Of a stretch of DNA of 64,000 bases, positions 8,351 to 17,028 are shown one piece after another; position 1 is the stretch's first letter; each line of letters opens with the position of its first letter. The stretch comes from Planctomycetota bacterium (GTDB lineage Bacteria; Planctomycetota; UBA1135; GCA-002686595), in assembly GCA_012959525.1 (NCBI GenBank), contig DUDB01000019.1, forward strand, positions 62,001 to 126,000, read 5' to 3'. A program made the translations under genes and the position numbers. A model generated the notes under the pieces. The model did no database searches and was not told where the DNA came from. It saw nothing but the letters and a program-made list of their open reading frames with translations.

Positions 8351-9290
8351 AGGGCAGACGATGGGCCCATAGGACCCACTCCGCGTGGGAAGGATAATTG
8401 CGTCCCGAGAGGCGTTGTAGGTCCCGTAGCACGGCACCGGTCACGGCGTCGTTCACCTTGCCGAGGGAGGCCGTCAAGGCACGGGCGCAGGCGCCCTGGG
8501 AGTGGATTTCGTGCTTGCCGAGGTACGCGATCGCTCGGCTGGCAGCCATGGCAGCCGAGTCCAGATCGTCATCGTAGAGTTGAAGAGCCAGATCACCGAT
8601 GGATTCCACGTCCCGCTCAAAGGCGAGGATCAGGGCGGACTTGGTGCGTACGTAGTCCGCGTCGTCCCGCAGCCCGCTGCGTGCGGCATCCACGACTTCA
8701 GGGATTGTGGGAGAGCCTGCTTGCAAGCACTCGAGCAAGGCCAGGGATGCGTTGCCACGAATCTGCTCACTGGATCCGAATTGCATCTGGTGCAGGATGC
8801 CCTGGAGAGGTGTCGTCGGATTGCCGAGAACCGACAGGCCCACGAGGGTGTTGTTGACCACCTCCTGATCGGGGTCGGAGAGGGCATTGAGAAGTGGGAT
8901 GAGGGCACGATCGGAACTTGTGAATCCCAATGCCGTTGCGGCAACCCGACGGTTGTAGGGAGGGCCGGACTCCAGCTGCTCGACGAGCAGATCGAACAGC
9001 TTGATTGAGCGGCTGCGAATGGCATCCTCGAGCCGGTTCAACGTGCGTCGGTCCCGCTCCTGGCTGCCCGTAAGGAAGCTGTGGTTCCACTGCTGAATGG
9101 AGCGGTCAAGGGTCGTGATGTACGTCCCGACCGAAGACTGCTCACGGATGGCCCCGGGGTTGTAGACCGACACCTTCAGGCGCTCACGCTCGGCCGCCAG
9201 CCCCTTGCTCTCCTTGGGTGCTGCACAGGACGTAGCGATGGACAGAGCGAGGAGGAGGATCAGTGAAGTTCGGTGCATGGGAGGCTGCAT
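8349..9290 (-). CDS. HEAT-repeat lipoprotein
   Basis: 313 residues. A signal peptide with a Leu-rich core ends at a lipobox of the form SIATSC, so a lipid-anchored protein is expected. After a linker there are five or six helical pairs with HEAT-type spacing (for example RRVAATALGF, QEVVNNTLVGLSVLG, IRGNASLALLECL, YVRTKSALILAF, SAAMAASRAIAYLG). HEAT solenoids bind proteins, and this one would face the periplasm. Two ATGs are possible, 9290 and 9278; 9290 is kept because a weak AAGAGA precedes it. The upstream region is shared with the divergently transcribed dehydrogenase gene. Its partner is unknown. Confidence 0.75.
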   Translation of the reverse strand: MQPPMHRTSLILLLALSIATSCAAPKESKGLAAERERLKVSVYNPGAIREQSSVGTYITTLDRSIQQWNHSFLTGSQERDRRTLNRLEDAIRSRSIKLFDLLVEQLESGPPYNRRVAATALGFTSSDRALIPLLNALSDPDQEVVNNTLVGLSVLGNPTTPLQGILHQMQFGSSEQIRGNASLALLECLQAGSPTIPEVVDAARSGLRDDADYVRTKSALILAFERDVESIGDLALQLYDDDLDSAAMAASRAIAYLGKHEIHSQGACARALTASLGKVNDAVTGAVLRDLQRLSGRNYPSHAEWVLWAHRLP

Positions 9291-9401
9291 GGGATCTCTT
9301 GGACGAATGGCCCGGAAGGGTCTTCCCTGGAAGGGGAGGAATGTGGGCCGCCTCGGCGGTTAGGATGGGGCTCTGAGGCCGTTTGCCCAGCACCACTGTC
9401 C

Positions 9402-10466
9402 ATGACCCTACCCATTCTTGATGCGATGGCCCAAGAGGGCTTCGAGAAGGTGCTGGCTGTACACGACCGCCATTCCGGCCTCAAGGCGTTCTTGGCCATC
9501 CACAACACCGCCAGGGGCCCGGCCTTTGGAGGCGTGCGGCGTTTTGCCTATCGGGACGAGCATGACGCCCTGATGGATTGCATGCGCCTTGCCCGTGCCA
9601 TGACGTACAAGTGTGCCCTGGCGGATCTGCCTGCTGGCGGCGGCAAGGTTGTGGTTTTGGAATCAGGTGACGAAGACTGGGAGGGGGCCTACCGCCATTT
9701 GGGAGGCGTGGTCGAACAGCTCGGTGGGACTTTTTACACGGGCCCGGACGTCGGCACCGGCGAGCAGGAGTTGCGCTGGATGACCGGGCAGACCTCCTAC
9801 GTGACTGATCCTGGCGAGGGCGGGCCGGGGCTCCTGCCTGAGTGCACGGCACAGGGCGTCTTCTTTGGCATCGGAGCAGCTCTGCGTCATCTCGATGGTA
9901 AGGAGGACTGGCCCGCTCGAAAGATTGTCGTGCAGGGACTCGGATCTGTGGGCATGGTGCTCGCCAGACTGCTTCTCGCCGAGGGGGCTCATGTCTTGGG
10001 TGCAGACCTCGATGAGGAGCGCGGCCAGTCGGTGGCGGCCGAGCTGGGTCTCGAACATCTCGATGCCTCCACTGTTCTCGACCAGGAGTGCGACGTCTTG
10101 GCACCCTGTGCCATGGGCGGCCTTGTACACGACCTGACCTTGGATCGATTGGGTTGCCGAATCGTGGCGGGGGCCGCAAACAACGTGCTTGCGCGCTCTC
10201 TGCATGGGGATGAGTTGCACGATCGGGGGATTTTGCTCGTCCCTGACTTCGTGTTGAATTCTGGGGCGCTCATCCGCGGAGCGCACTTCCACTTGGATGA
10301 CCGTCGGGTGGATCCCGAAGAAATCGGCCGAGGTGTGGGACAAACCGTACAGGGAATACTGGAGCGGGCGAGCGAGCAGGAAGCTCCGCCCACCCGGGTT
10401 GCCGTCGCGATCGCGGAAGAGCGAGTTGCGTCCTGGGATCTGACCCAACCGGCTCCAACCCCTTGA
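9402..10466 (+). CDS. Leu/Val/Phe/Glu-type amino-acid dehydrogenase
   Basis: 354 residues from the ATG at 9402; the longer open frame from 9273 would overlap the divergent gene's start. The N-terminal half matches the ELFV dehydrogenase family. It has Lys70 (RAMTYKCALAD) and Lys82 (LPAGGGKVVV), which match the substrate-binding and catalytic lysines of leucine dehydrogenase at near-identical numbering. A Rossmann domain follows with VQGLGSVG and an acidic strand end (GADLD). The enzyme would reversibly deaminate a branched-chain or aromatic amino acid to its 2-oxo acid using NAD. Length and motif spacing favour leucine dehydrogenase over the ~420-450-residue glutamate dehydrogenases, but specificity cannot be fixed by eye. 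It appears to be a single-gene unit. Confidence 0.82.
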   Translation: MTLPILDAMAQEGFEKVLAVHDRHSGLKAFLAIHNTARGPAFGGVRRFAYRDEHDALMDCMRLARAMTYKCALADLPAGGGKVVVLESGDEDWEGAYRHLGGVVEQLGGTFYTGPDVGTGEQELRWMTGQTSYVTDPGEGGPGLLPECTAQGVFFGIGAALRHLDGKEDWPARKIVVQGLGSVGMVLARLLLAEGAHVLGADLDEERGQSVAAELGLEHLDASTVLDQECDVLAPCAMGGLVHDLTLDRLGCRIVAGAANNVLARSLHGDELHDRGILLVPDFVLNSGALIRGAHFHLDDRRVDPEEIGRGVGQTVQGILERASEQEAPPTRVAVAIAEERVASWDLTQPAPTP

Positions 10467-10511
10467 ACCTCTTGTGCTAGCACACTATTCCCTTTGATCG
10501 GGCTAGCGACC

Positions 10512-11531
10512 ATGTGCACTCCTTCCATCCTCCAATCCTTGACGGCCGCCGGATTGCTGGTTGCAGGAGCTGTCGTCGGCCTCGCTTCCACGGGGGACCG
10601 GGATTCGGATGGAAGCTTGCTTGTGGAGCGGGCAGGGGGCCTGGCCTTCACGATTCCCGAAGCGGAGGCCCTGTCCTTCGAGGTCATCGTGGACATCCCG
10701 CTTGTGGGTGCGACCAGTCTGGGTGCATTTGAGTTGGTTTCCGGCACGGAGTCCCACCAGGCGTCGGTATTCGAACCCGCTGGGAGCGGAGGAGGGCAGG
10801 CTCCACGCGCGGGTTGGATCCGGGGCGACGCGGCCGGTACCTGCTTGAACTACGTTCTCAAGCACGAGATCCGTCTGCGTGTACTTCCGCAGGAATGGCC
10901 ACGAGTGATCTACCGTGATACCCAGAGCGGCACGGAAAATCGACGGCGCGAACTAATGTACGGGATGCGGAACGGGAAGCCGACTTCGCTCTATCGACGG
11001 GACTCGCACTGCGTAAGCGCGACTTGCGAGCGTCCCGAGCACCGGGTTGAGAAAACCTGGCTGAGCAAGGAGCACCACTGCAACAAGTGCAAGCGCGGGG
11101 CTCACCGCGACTGGCGCAAGCCCACGGTGCAGGAGATCCCAGCGGACGGTGTTGACATGCTGAGTGCCGTCTTCATTGCGCGCAGCATGGTGCAGAACGG
11201 GCTGGGGGAAGTGAAATTCCCGATGTTGGACAAGGACCGTTGGTGGGACGTCACCTTGACCCTCGGGGGAAGTCGGCGCATCGTCACCAAGGCCGGCACC
11301 TTCGAGTGTCGCGCTGTCAAGATGACCCCCGTTCTGCCCTCGGGCAAGCGCGAGAAGTTCAAGGGGCTGTTCGGCATTCACGGCTCCCTCGCCATCTGGC
11401 TGGAGAAAGAGACGGGGGTGCCCGTCTCCATCGAGGGCGTCCTGCCCGCCGGCCCCTTGGACGTGGGCATCAACCTGCGCCTGAAGGGCTTCCGGGGTAC
11501 GCCTGAAGGATTCGCTTCCGAGAGCCGCTAG
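10512..11531 (+). CDS. Exported DUF3108-like protein with a four-cysteine insert
   Basis: 339 residues from the ATG at 10512; an in-frame TTG at 10494 is possible. An N-terminal hydrophobic stretch (residues ~7-24) acts as signal or anchor. The C-terminal part resembles DUF3108: a strand pair around AGTFECRAVKM, then AIWLEKETGVPVSIEG and a closing lipocalin-like strand. Such proteins are usually periplasmic beta-barrel-like binders of unknown ligand. In the middle sits Cys167-x4-Cys172 and Cys190-x2-Cys193 with neighbouring His residues, which looks like a zinc-ribbon or paired disulfides. This insert is not part of the DUF3108 core that I know. It starts 45 bases after the dehydrogenase and may be co-transcribed. 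Confidence 0.65.
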   Translation: MCTPSILQSLTAAGLLVAGAVVGLASTGDRDSDGSLLVERAGGLAFTIPEAEALSFEVIVDIPLVGATSLGAFELVSGTESHQASVFEPAGSGGGQAPRAGWIRGDAAGTCLNYVLKHEIRLRVLPQEWPRVIYRDTQSGTENRRRELMYGMRNGKPTSLYRRDSHCVSATCERPEHRVEKTWLSKEHHCNKCKRGAHRDWRKPTVQEIPADGVDMLSAVFIARSMVQNGLGEVKFPMLDKDRWWDVTLTLGGSRRIVTKAGTFECRAVKMTPVLPSGKREKFKGLFGIHGSLAIWLEKETGVPVSIEGVLPAGPLDVGINLRLKGFRGTPEGFASESR

Positions 11532-11548
11532 GGGAAGTGCCGTCGATC

Positions 11549-12619
11549 CTAGGTCCGGACCGGCTCGGGCACGATGGTGGCCGTTCCCGGCCCGTCGTCG
11601 AGGCGGAAGACGGTTCCCTCCTCCTGGTGCTTGCGTTTCACGTAGGCCAGCACGAGACCGCAGTCGAGGGCGAAGGAATAGGCCCATGAGGTGCTCACCC
11701 CTAGGTCCCGCCACTCGCCATCCGCCTCGCGCCACAAGCGCGTCCCTGCCGCGACGGGATCGTCATGATCCACACGCAAAGCCATCAGGCGCTTGTTCAG
11801 CCCGCCGTAGGTGTCGATCTTGGCAACCACCTCTTGGCCGATGTAGCAGCCCTTGGTGAGTGAGAACGCCGCCTCGAGGCGTGCCTCTTGCGGGTAGATC
11901 GAAGCGTCGACGTCCACGCCCCACAGTGGGTCGATGGCCTCCACCCTGAGGCTGTCACGGGCGACCAGGCCTCCTGGGACCGCGCCGCTGCTGGCCAGTA
12001 TCTCCCAGACCTCGAGCATCTGTTCGGGGCGACCGTCCAAGCGCCAACCCGGCGCGCCGAGTATGGGCAGGTTCGTGATTCTCAAGGGGCCCCAGTCGGA
12101 CTCCACGGTTTCGAAGTGGTGCAGGAGGGCTTCGGGGACTTCACCCATCACCGAACCCAGAACGCTGCCGGCGTGGGAGCCCACCATGTCGATGGGCGCA
12201 TGGCCTTGTGATTCATCCGACAGCTTCACGTCTTCAGTGAAGATGTAGGTGTCGAGGGCCGTGATGAGTTCACCCGCCTGACCCGGTGGCGTTGAGAGTT
12301 CGAAGCGGTCCTCGGCGCTGCGCGCCAGATCAAACATCTGGACCACCTTGCCCTTGCTGTCGAGCAAGAGGCCGGCGTTGCCTTGCCCCGATCGCAGCGC
12401 GTGAACGTCGCAAGAGGTGATGCGGTGGAGAAACTCCAGGGCATCCGTGCCGCTCACGTGGACCATTCCCCGGTCGGTGCAATCGAGCAGGATGGCATCG
12501 TCGAGACCCGCACGGTATTCGGCGGGAACGTCGCCGTAGGTCAGCAGGGTGCTGCCTGCCGTGCCGAGCATCCGTGCACCGTTGCGCTCGTGATAGGAAA
12601 GGATAGGGGAGTCTGTCAT
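11549..12619 (-). CDS. ygfZ: Folate-binding YgfZ-type protein (Fe-S cluster maintenance)
   Basis: 356 residues of the GcvT/YgfZ fold. The diagnostic motif KGCYIGQEV with Cys258 is present, which is the conserved cysteine of YgfZ. YgfZ family members use tetrahydrofolate to help build or repair Fe-S proteins such as MiaB. The protein is cytosolic with no signal peptide. A true aminomethyltransferase would lack the KGCYxGQE motif, so YgfZ is favoured. It is transcribed away from the cytochrome operon. The leader between them carries two long G runs (at about 12619-12627 and 12646-12653) directly before its start, which may be slippage-prone. Confidence 0.85.
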   Translation of the reverse strand: MTDSPILSYHERNGARMLGTAGSTLLTYGDVPAEYRAGLDDAILLDCTDRGMVHVSGTDALEFLHRITSCDVHALRSGQGNAGLLLDSKGKVVQMFDLARSAEDRFELSTPPGQAGELITALDTYIFTEDVKLSDESQGHAPIDMVGSHAGSVLGSVMGEVPEALLHHFETVESDWGPLRITNLPILGAPGWRLDGRPEQMLEVWEILASSGAVPGGLVARDSLRVEAIDPLWGVDVDASIYPQEARLEAAFSLTKGCYIGQEVVAKIDTYGGLNKRLMALRVDHDDPVAAGTRLWREADGEWRDLGVSTSWAYSFALDCGLVLAYVKRKHQEEGTVFRLDDGPGTATIVPEPVRT

Positions 12620-12812
12620 GGGGGGGGGTCGCGGCTCGGTTCCGGGGGGGGAAGGGTAACCTGCGCGAAGCAGAGAGGAACCCTCCAGTCCGCGGCGAAC
12701 CGGCTCCGTGGTCGCTCTTGACGCTCACGCTCCAATGGGGACACTAGGCGCCTTAATGCTGCCGCCGGGCCTGCTTCGCGCGGGGATGGGCTGGCTTCAC
12801 ATTGCCTTCACG

Positions 12813-13877
12813 ATGCACCATCAAAGCCTCCTCGCCTACTTGGTCAGCATCGCCCTCACTTCATCCTGTGGGTTTGACCCGGCCGTCGGGGCGGATTCCA
12901 TGGGGCTTTCGGCCGAGTCCTTGGAGTTGTTGCAGGAACAAGGTGCGCCCGCTGAGATTGAGGCCTGGCTGCGTGGCGCCCTCAACCAGCAATTCGGCTC
13001 GATCCTATCTCCCCGATTTCCTGGAGAGTTAGCCGTAGGAGGCTCCGTGGCGGGTTCCGAGCTGGAGGCTGCTGCGCGGCTCTATCGGGGCCAGTGCCTG
13101 CACTGTCACGGGGTCGAAGGGGGCGGAGATGGTCGCAGTGCCTACTTTCTCACTCCCCCGCCCACGGATTTTCGGCATGGCACCTTCAAGTGGACGGCAT
13201 CGGAGCGCAATCACCCCCCGCGCATTGAAGACCTCGAACAGACGCTGAAGCGTGGCGTCCCCTTTACCTCCATGCCCTCGTTTTCACGCCTCACGGACCT
13301 GCAGATCACAGGCTTGGCGCAGGTTGTGAGTTGGCTTGCCGTGCGCGGCCAGGTTGAGCGCTGGCTGGTGGCTGAGTGGGTCCAAGGGGGTGGGGATGAG
13401 CTGGTGGATTCCGCAGTTGAAGCTGCGGTTGTCGCGGTGGCGGAGGATTGGAACGGGTCCGACCAGCACCTGGTGCTGCCCATTGAGGAACCGTCTCCAG
13501 AGGAGATGAGCGCTGAGCGCGTGGCACGCGGTCGCGGCCTCTACTTTGGTGAGCTGGCCCGATGTTCGGCCTGCCACGGGCAGGACCTGGAAGGAGATGG
13601 GCCAGCCGTCTTCCTCACGATGACCGACCAGGATGGTGTATCCAGTAAGGAGCGCGCGCTCGATGAGTGGGGCATTCCCAGTCGCCCGCGCGACCTTCGA
13701 CAGGCAGGGTTTCGTGGTGGCTCTTCGCCCTTGGATCTGTACCGTCGAATTCGCGTCGGGATAAGCGGCTCGATCATGCCGGGTGCAAGTGAAACCCTGG
13801 ACGACGATGCCGTTTGGGATCTGGTGTACTTTGTGTTGAGCGAGGCGGGCCTACACTCGCCTGGGGAGGACCGATGA
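12813..13877 (+). CDS. Diheme cytochrome c lipoprotein
   Basis: About 354 residues from the ATG at 12813, chosen because it gives a short signal peptide with a lipobox ending LTSSC. Two c-type heme motifs are visible: Cys95-x2-Cys98-His99 (CLHCH) and Cys251-x2-Cys254-His255 (CSACH). Each is followed by a possible axial Met (TSMPSF and SIMPGA). Each half is a mono-heme domain of the class I, cytochrome c oxidase cbb3-type subunit III-like fold. The protein should carry electrons at the outer face of the membrane, probably to the terminal oxidase whose assembly genes follow. Its TGA overlaps the ctaA ATG, so it heads the heme A operon. Longer starts at 12708 and 12786 exist but spoil the signal sequence. 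Confidence 0.82.
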   Translation: MHHQSLLAYLVSIALTSSCGFDPAVGADSMGLSAESLELLQEQGAPAEIEAWLRGALNQQFGSILSPRFPGELAVGGSVAGSELEAAARLYRGQCLHCHGVEGGGDGRSAYFLTPPPTDFRHGTFKWTASERNHPPRIEDLEQTLKRGVPFTSMPSFSRLTDLQITGLAQVVSWLAVRGQVERWLVAEWVQGGGDELVDSAVEAAVVAVAEDWNGSDQHLVLPIEEPSPEEMSAERVARGRGLYFGELARCSACHGQDLEGDGPAVFLTMTDQDGVSSKERALDEWGIPSRPRDLRQAGFRGGSSPLDLYRRIRVGISGSIMPGASETLDDDAVWDLVYFVLSEAGLHSPGEDR

Positions 13878-14977
13878 GCTCTCCGGGTCAGAGCCTCCAA
13901 TGGACCCGTCGTGTGGCTGGCCTCCTGGCCGGGACCACCTTCCTGTTGCTTCTCGCTGGGGGCTTGGTCACCACCTACCGGGTGGGCATGGCCGTCAACG
14001 ATTGGCCGACGACCTTCGGCTATTCCATGCTCAGCTATCCCCTCGACGAAATGCTGGAGAACACGGGTGTCACCCAAGAGCACAGCCACCGCTTGCTGGG
14101 AACCCTGGTGGGGATCCTGACCCTTGTTGCCATGGGCGTCAGCGCCTCCGCGGGTGGGCGCCTGGCCCGCACCTGGATGTTTGTTGCCCTTGGCCTTGAG
14201 GTGGCTCTGGTCGTCTGCATCGTGATGACCAAGGCGGTGTTTGGTCCCATCCAGGCGATCTTGTTCGCCAGCGTGCTCATCGCCTTGGCCCTCTCCTACA
14301 GGCCACCCGCCGAGCGGGCTGTCCGTGGTGCGGCCATCGGCGCCCACCTGGCCGTTGTCTTTCAGGGTCTGCTCGGTGGGACTCGCGTACTGGAGAACAG
14401 CCAGCAGTTGGCCTTCCTGCACGGGACCTGCGCCCAGCTTGTTTTTGTAGTGGTGGTCATCCTGTTTGTGGTGAGCGGGGATGCCTGGCGTGAGGCGCGG
14501 CCCGTGGCCTCCCCTGAAGGAGCGAATCTGTCCCTCTTCGCCTGGTCTGCGATCCTGGCCACCTTCGTCCAGGTTGTGCTGGGCGCCTGGTTGAGGCACA
14601 CCGGTGGCACGCTGCCACTGTTCTTGCACGTCGTCTGCGCCTTGTTCGTGACGATGGCCATCGCCGTGCTGTGGTTGCGCCTGGGTAAGGTGCTCGTCGC
14701 CAGACCTGAAGTGGTGCCGCTGGTCGGAGTTCGGCGCTGGCTGATCGGCTCGCTGATCCTGCAGTGGCTGTTGGGAGTCTCGTCGCTGGCGGCCATCCTC
14801 ATGCTGTCCGGAGGCTTCGAGGGTCCCGTAACGGCTGTGGAGGGTGTCACCGCCACCGCCCACGTGGGAATTGGCGCCCTGCTACTGAGCGGGACAGTCG
14901 CCTCCCTGTTATGGTCTCGGCGCTTGATCATGGACTTGCCGGGTCCAGAGCAACCTCCCGTGCCGGCTTCCTCATGA
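13874..14977 (+). CDS. ctaA: Heme A synthase (CtaA/COX15)
   Basis: 367 residues with about eight membrane helices in two similar halves. It converts heme O to heme A by oxidising the C8 methyl group. The histidine pattern is as expected: EHSHRLLGTLVG in helix 2, FLHGTCAQL in helix 4, RHTGGTLPLFLH in the second half, and TAHVGIGALLL. The conserved start of the family, LVTTYRVGMAVNDWP, is also clear. The ATG at 13874 overlaps the stop of the diheme cytochrome gene (ATGA), and its own TGA overlaps the ctaB ATG in the same way. The presence of heme A synthase means that the organism should have an aa3-type oxidase, but no structural oxidase genes are in this window. Confidence 0.93.
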   Translation: MSSPGQSLQWTRRVAGLLAGTTFLLLLAGGLVTTYRVGMAVNDWPTTFGYSMLSYPLDEMLENTGVTQEHSHRLLGTLVGILTLVAMGVSASAGGRLARTWMFVALGLEVALVVCIVMTKAVFGPIQAILFASVLIALALSYRPPAERAVRGAAIGAHLAVVFQGLLGGTRVLENSQQLAFLHGTCAQLVFVVVVILFVVSGDAWREARPVASPEGANLSLFAWSAILATFVQVVLGAWLRHTGGTLPLFLHVVCALFVTMAIAVLWLRLGKVLVARPEVVPLVGVRRWLIGSLILQWLLGVSSLAAILMLSGGFEGPVTAVEGVTATAHVGIGALLLSGTVASLLWSRRLIMDLPGPEQPPVPASS

Positions 14978-15897
14978 CCCAGGTAGACTCCTCGATCCAA
15001 AGCGCTGCGCGCGCCGAGACCTCGCTTCTGCGTGCCTGGCTCGTGCTGTTGCGCGTGCGCATCGCTTGGATGGTGTTCACCGTCACTCTCTGTGGAGCCT
15101 TGCTCGCGGTTGAATGGGGCGCGGGGTTAGCCTCAGGCCTAGAGGTTGCCTTCTACGTCACGCTCGTCACCGGCTGCGCTAGCATTCTCAACCAGGTGCT
15201 TGAGCGGGACACGGACGCCCTGATGGTGCGTACTGCCGGACGGCCACTGGTCACCGGGCAGGTTGAAGTTTCCCACGCCATTGCGGTGGCTGTGGTCCTT
15301 GGCTCTCTGGGCACCTATGGGCTAATCACGTCTTTTGGGACGCTCCCGGCATCCATGTCCCTGGCGACCTTGGTGGCCTACGTCGCGGTGTACACACCCC
15401 TCAAGCGGGTGAGCACCCTGAACACGGCGGTCGGAGCCATCCCCGGCGCGGCGCCGCCCCTGATTGGTTACGTGGCTCTTGCGGGAGAGGCCGGACCCTG
15501 GGCCTGGTGCCTGTTCGCGATTCTGTTCGTCTGGCAGTTTCCTCATTTCATGGCCATCGCCTGGATGTACCGAGAGGATTACGCCCGCGCCGGCCTGCGG
15601 ATGGTGGGTTCGGGGCCCGATTCGGATGGGGACGCGGGGCGTCAGGCAATGGTGTACGCATTGTTCTTGATGCCTATCGCGTTGCTGCCGGCCATGACGG
15701 GCTATGCCAGCGTGGTCTATGCGGCCGGCACCTCCATCCTGTGCGCCGGGTATCTGGGGGCTTCCATCGCGTTCATGTTCCTTGAGGATCGCAAGCGTGC
15801 ACGGATCCTATTGATCGTTTCCTTGATCTACCTGCCTTTGCAATTCGCTCTGGTGTTCCTGGATCCCAGTGTGCGTCAGATGCTGGAGAGCATCTGA
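14974..15897 (+). CDS. ctaB: Protoheme IX farnesyltransferase (heme O synthase)
   Basis: 307 residues, a UbiA-family membrane prenyltransferase with about nine helices. It adds a farnesyl group to heme B to give heme O, the substrate of CtaA. The first Asp-rich motif reads NQVLERDTDALMVRTAGRP, the heme O synthase form of NxxxDxxxD. The second region is YREDYARAGLRM. Its length is normal for the family (about 300). The start overlaps ctaA by 4 bases, so the two steps of heme A synthesis are translated together. The longer frame starting at 14764 lies inside ctaA and is a shadow. Confidence 0.95.
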   Translation: MTQVDSSIQSAARAETSLLRAWLVLLRVRIAWMVFTVTLCGALLAVEWGAGLASGLEVAFYVTLVTGCASILNQVLERDTDALMVRTAGRPLVTGQVEVSHAIAVAVVLGSLGTYGLITSFGTLPASMSLATLVAYVAVYTPLKRVSTLNTAVGAIPGAAPPLIGYVALAGEAGPWAWCLFAILFVWQFPHFMAIAWMYREDYARAGLRMVGSGPDSDGDAGRQAMVYALFLMPIALLPAMTGYASVVYAAGTSILCAGYLGASIAFMFLEDRKRARILLIVSLIYLPLQFALVFLDPSVRQMLESI

Positions 15898-15912
15898 CGG
15901 GAGGCGCGGCGC

Positions 15913-17028
15913 ATGGTGTGGGCCCAGCTTGCAGGCTCTATAGGGTGCTTGAGGACGTTGCTCCTCTTCCTCCTCGCCTTCTTTTTCCAGCAAGGCGCGG
16001 AAGCAGCGCAGCTATCTCCCAGCGGAGATTCTCCCCAGCGCTTTGGCCAAATCGAGCCGTTCGAATTCACCGATGCCCACGGTAGACCGGTTACTAATCA
16101 GGATCTGCTGGGCTCTCCATGGGTGGCGATCCCTTTCTTCGTGCGCTGCACCGGACCCTGTCCGAGCCTGACCACCGATCTGCGCTCGCGCATCTACGAA
16201 GAGCTGCAGGGCACGGGTGCCCGGCTTGTGTCCTTCTCCGTGGACCCGAACTACGACACGCCTGAGGCCCTGGCCGAGTATGCCGCGCGCTTTGACATCG
16301 ACACGGAGAGCTGGCTCTTCCTGACGGGTAGCGAAGAGGCCATGGGGCGATTCATCAGGAACGGGCTGAAGGTACCTCTTGACCGCGGCCCCAAGGCAGA
16401 GAACGCCATCCAGGAGCCCGACATCACCCACGGCACGCGGCTGCCCGTGGTGGATGCTGAAGGCCAGATTGCCGGCTGGTACCAGGCCGCCCGAGCCACC
16501 CTTGGTACCGATCCGGCCGTGGTGGACGCAGGCTTCGATCTGCTGTTGGACCGCGTACTACATCTGGCGGGGAAACCTCGGGCGGCGGCGGAGACCTCGT
16601 CAATGCCCCTGCTCAACGCGGTCCTGAATGGCACCGCCTTTCTGCTCTTGCTGGCTGGATGGCAAGCCATCCGTGCGGGCCACAAGAAGCGCCACATCTT
16701 CCTGATGCGGTCTGCGTTCATGGTGAGTGCGGCCTTTCTCGCCAGCTACCTGATCTACCACCTGGGCGTACAGCGCGATCAGGGACCGCGGCCCTTCAAT
16801 GGTGAGGGGTGGGCAAAGACGGCCTATCTCGTGCTGCTCACCAGCCACATCCTGCTGGCGATCGTGAACCTGCCCATGGTCTTGCGCGTGCTTGTCCTTG
16901 CCAGGCGCGAGGACTGGGAAGCGCACAAGCGCCTGGCCCGCAAGACCCTTCCGATCTGGCTCTACGTCTCGATAACCGGAGTCGTAGTCTACCTGCTGCT
17001 GTATCCTCTCAATCCCGTGCCTGCCTGA
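15913..17028 (+). CDS. Sco1/SenC copper chaperone fused to a DUF420 (CtaM-like) membrane domain
   Basis: 371 residues. After a signal/anchor segment, residues ~45-220 form a thioredoxin-like Sco domain with the copper motif Cys79-x3-Cys83 (RCTGPCP) and the third ligand His173 (ITHGTR). From about residue 228 there are four membrane helices with the His-rich pattern of DUF420 (HKKRHIFLMRSA, SYLIYHLG, TSHILLAI). DUF420 members such as CtaM of Staphylococcus are needed for heme aa3 oxidase maturation. The fused protein would therefore deliver copper to the CuA site and assist heme A insertion at one place in the membrane. A GGGAGG lies 7 bases before the ATG. The gene is 15 bases after ctaB and its TGA overlaps the ogt ATG. 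Confidence 0.88.
   Translation: MVWAQLAGSIGCLRTLLLFLLAFFFQQGAEAAQLSPSGDSPQRFGQIEPFEFTDAHGRPVTNQDLLGSPWVAIPFFVRCTGPCPSLTTDLRSRIYEELQGTGARLVSFSVDPNYDTPEALAEYAARFDIDTESWLFLTGSEEAMGRFIRNGLKVPLDRGPKAENAIQEPDITHGTRLPVVDAEGQIAGWYQAARATLGTDPAVVDAGFDLLLDRVLHLAGKPRAAAETSSMPLLNAVLNGTAFLLLLAGWQAIRAGHKKRHIFLMRSAFMVSAAFLASYLIYHLGVQRDQGPRPFNGEGWAKTAYLVLLTSHILLAIVNLPMVLRVLVLARREDWEAHKRLARKTLPIWLYVSITGVVVYLLLYPLNPVPA

Noticed and set aside
13541-14863. 440-codon open frame on the minus strand
   Set aside because: Antisense to the diheme cytochrome gene and ctaA, whose motifs are unambiguous; composition is Gln/His/Gly-rich, typical of a shadow in GC-rich DNA.
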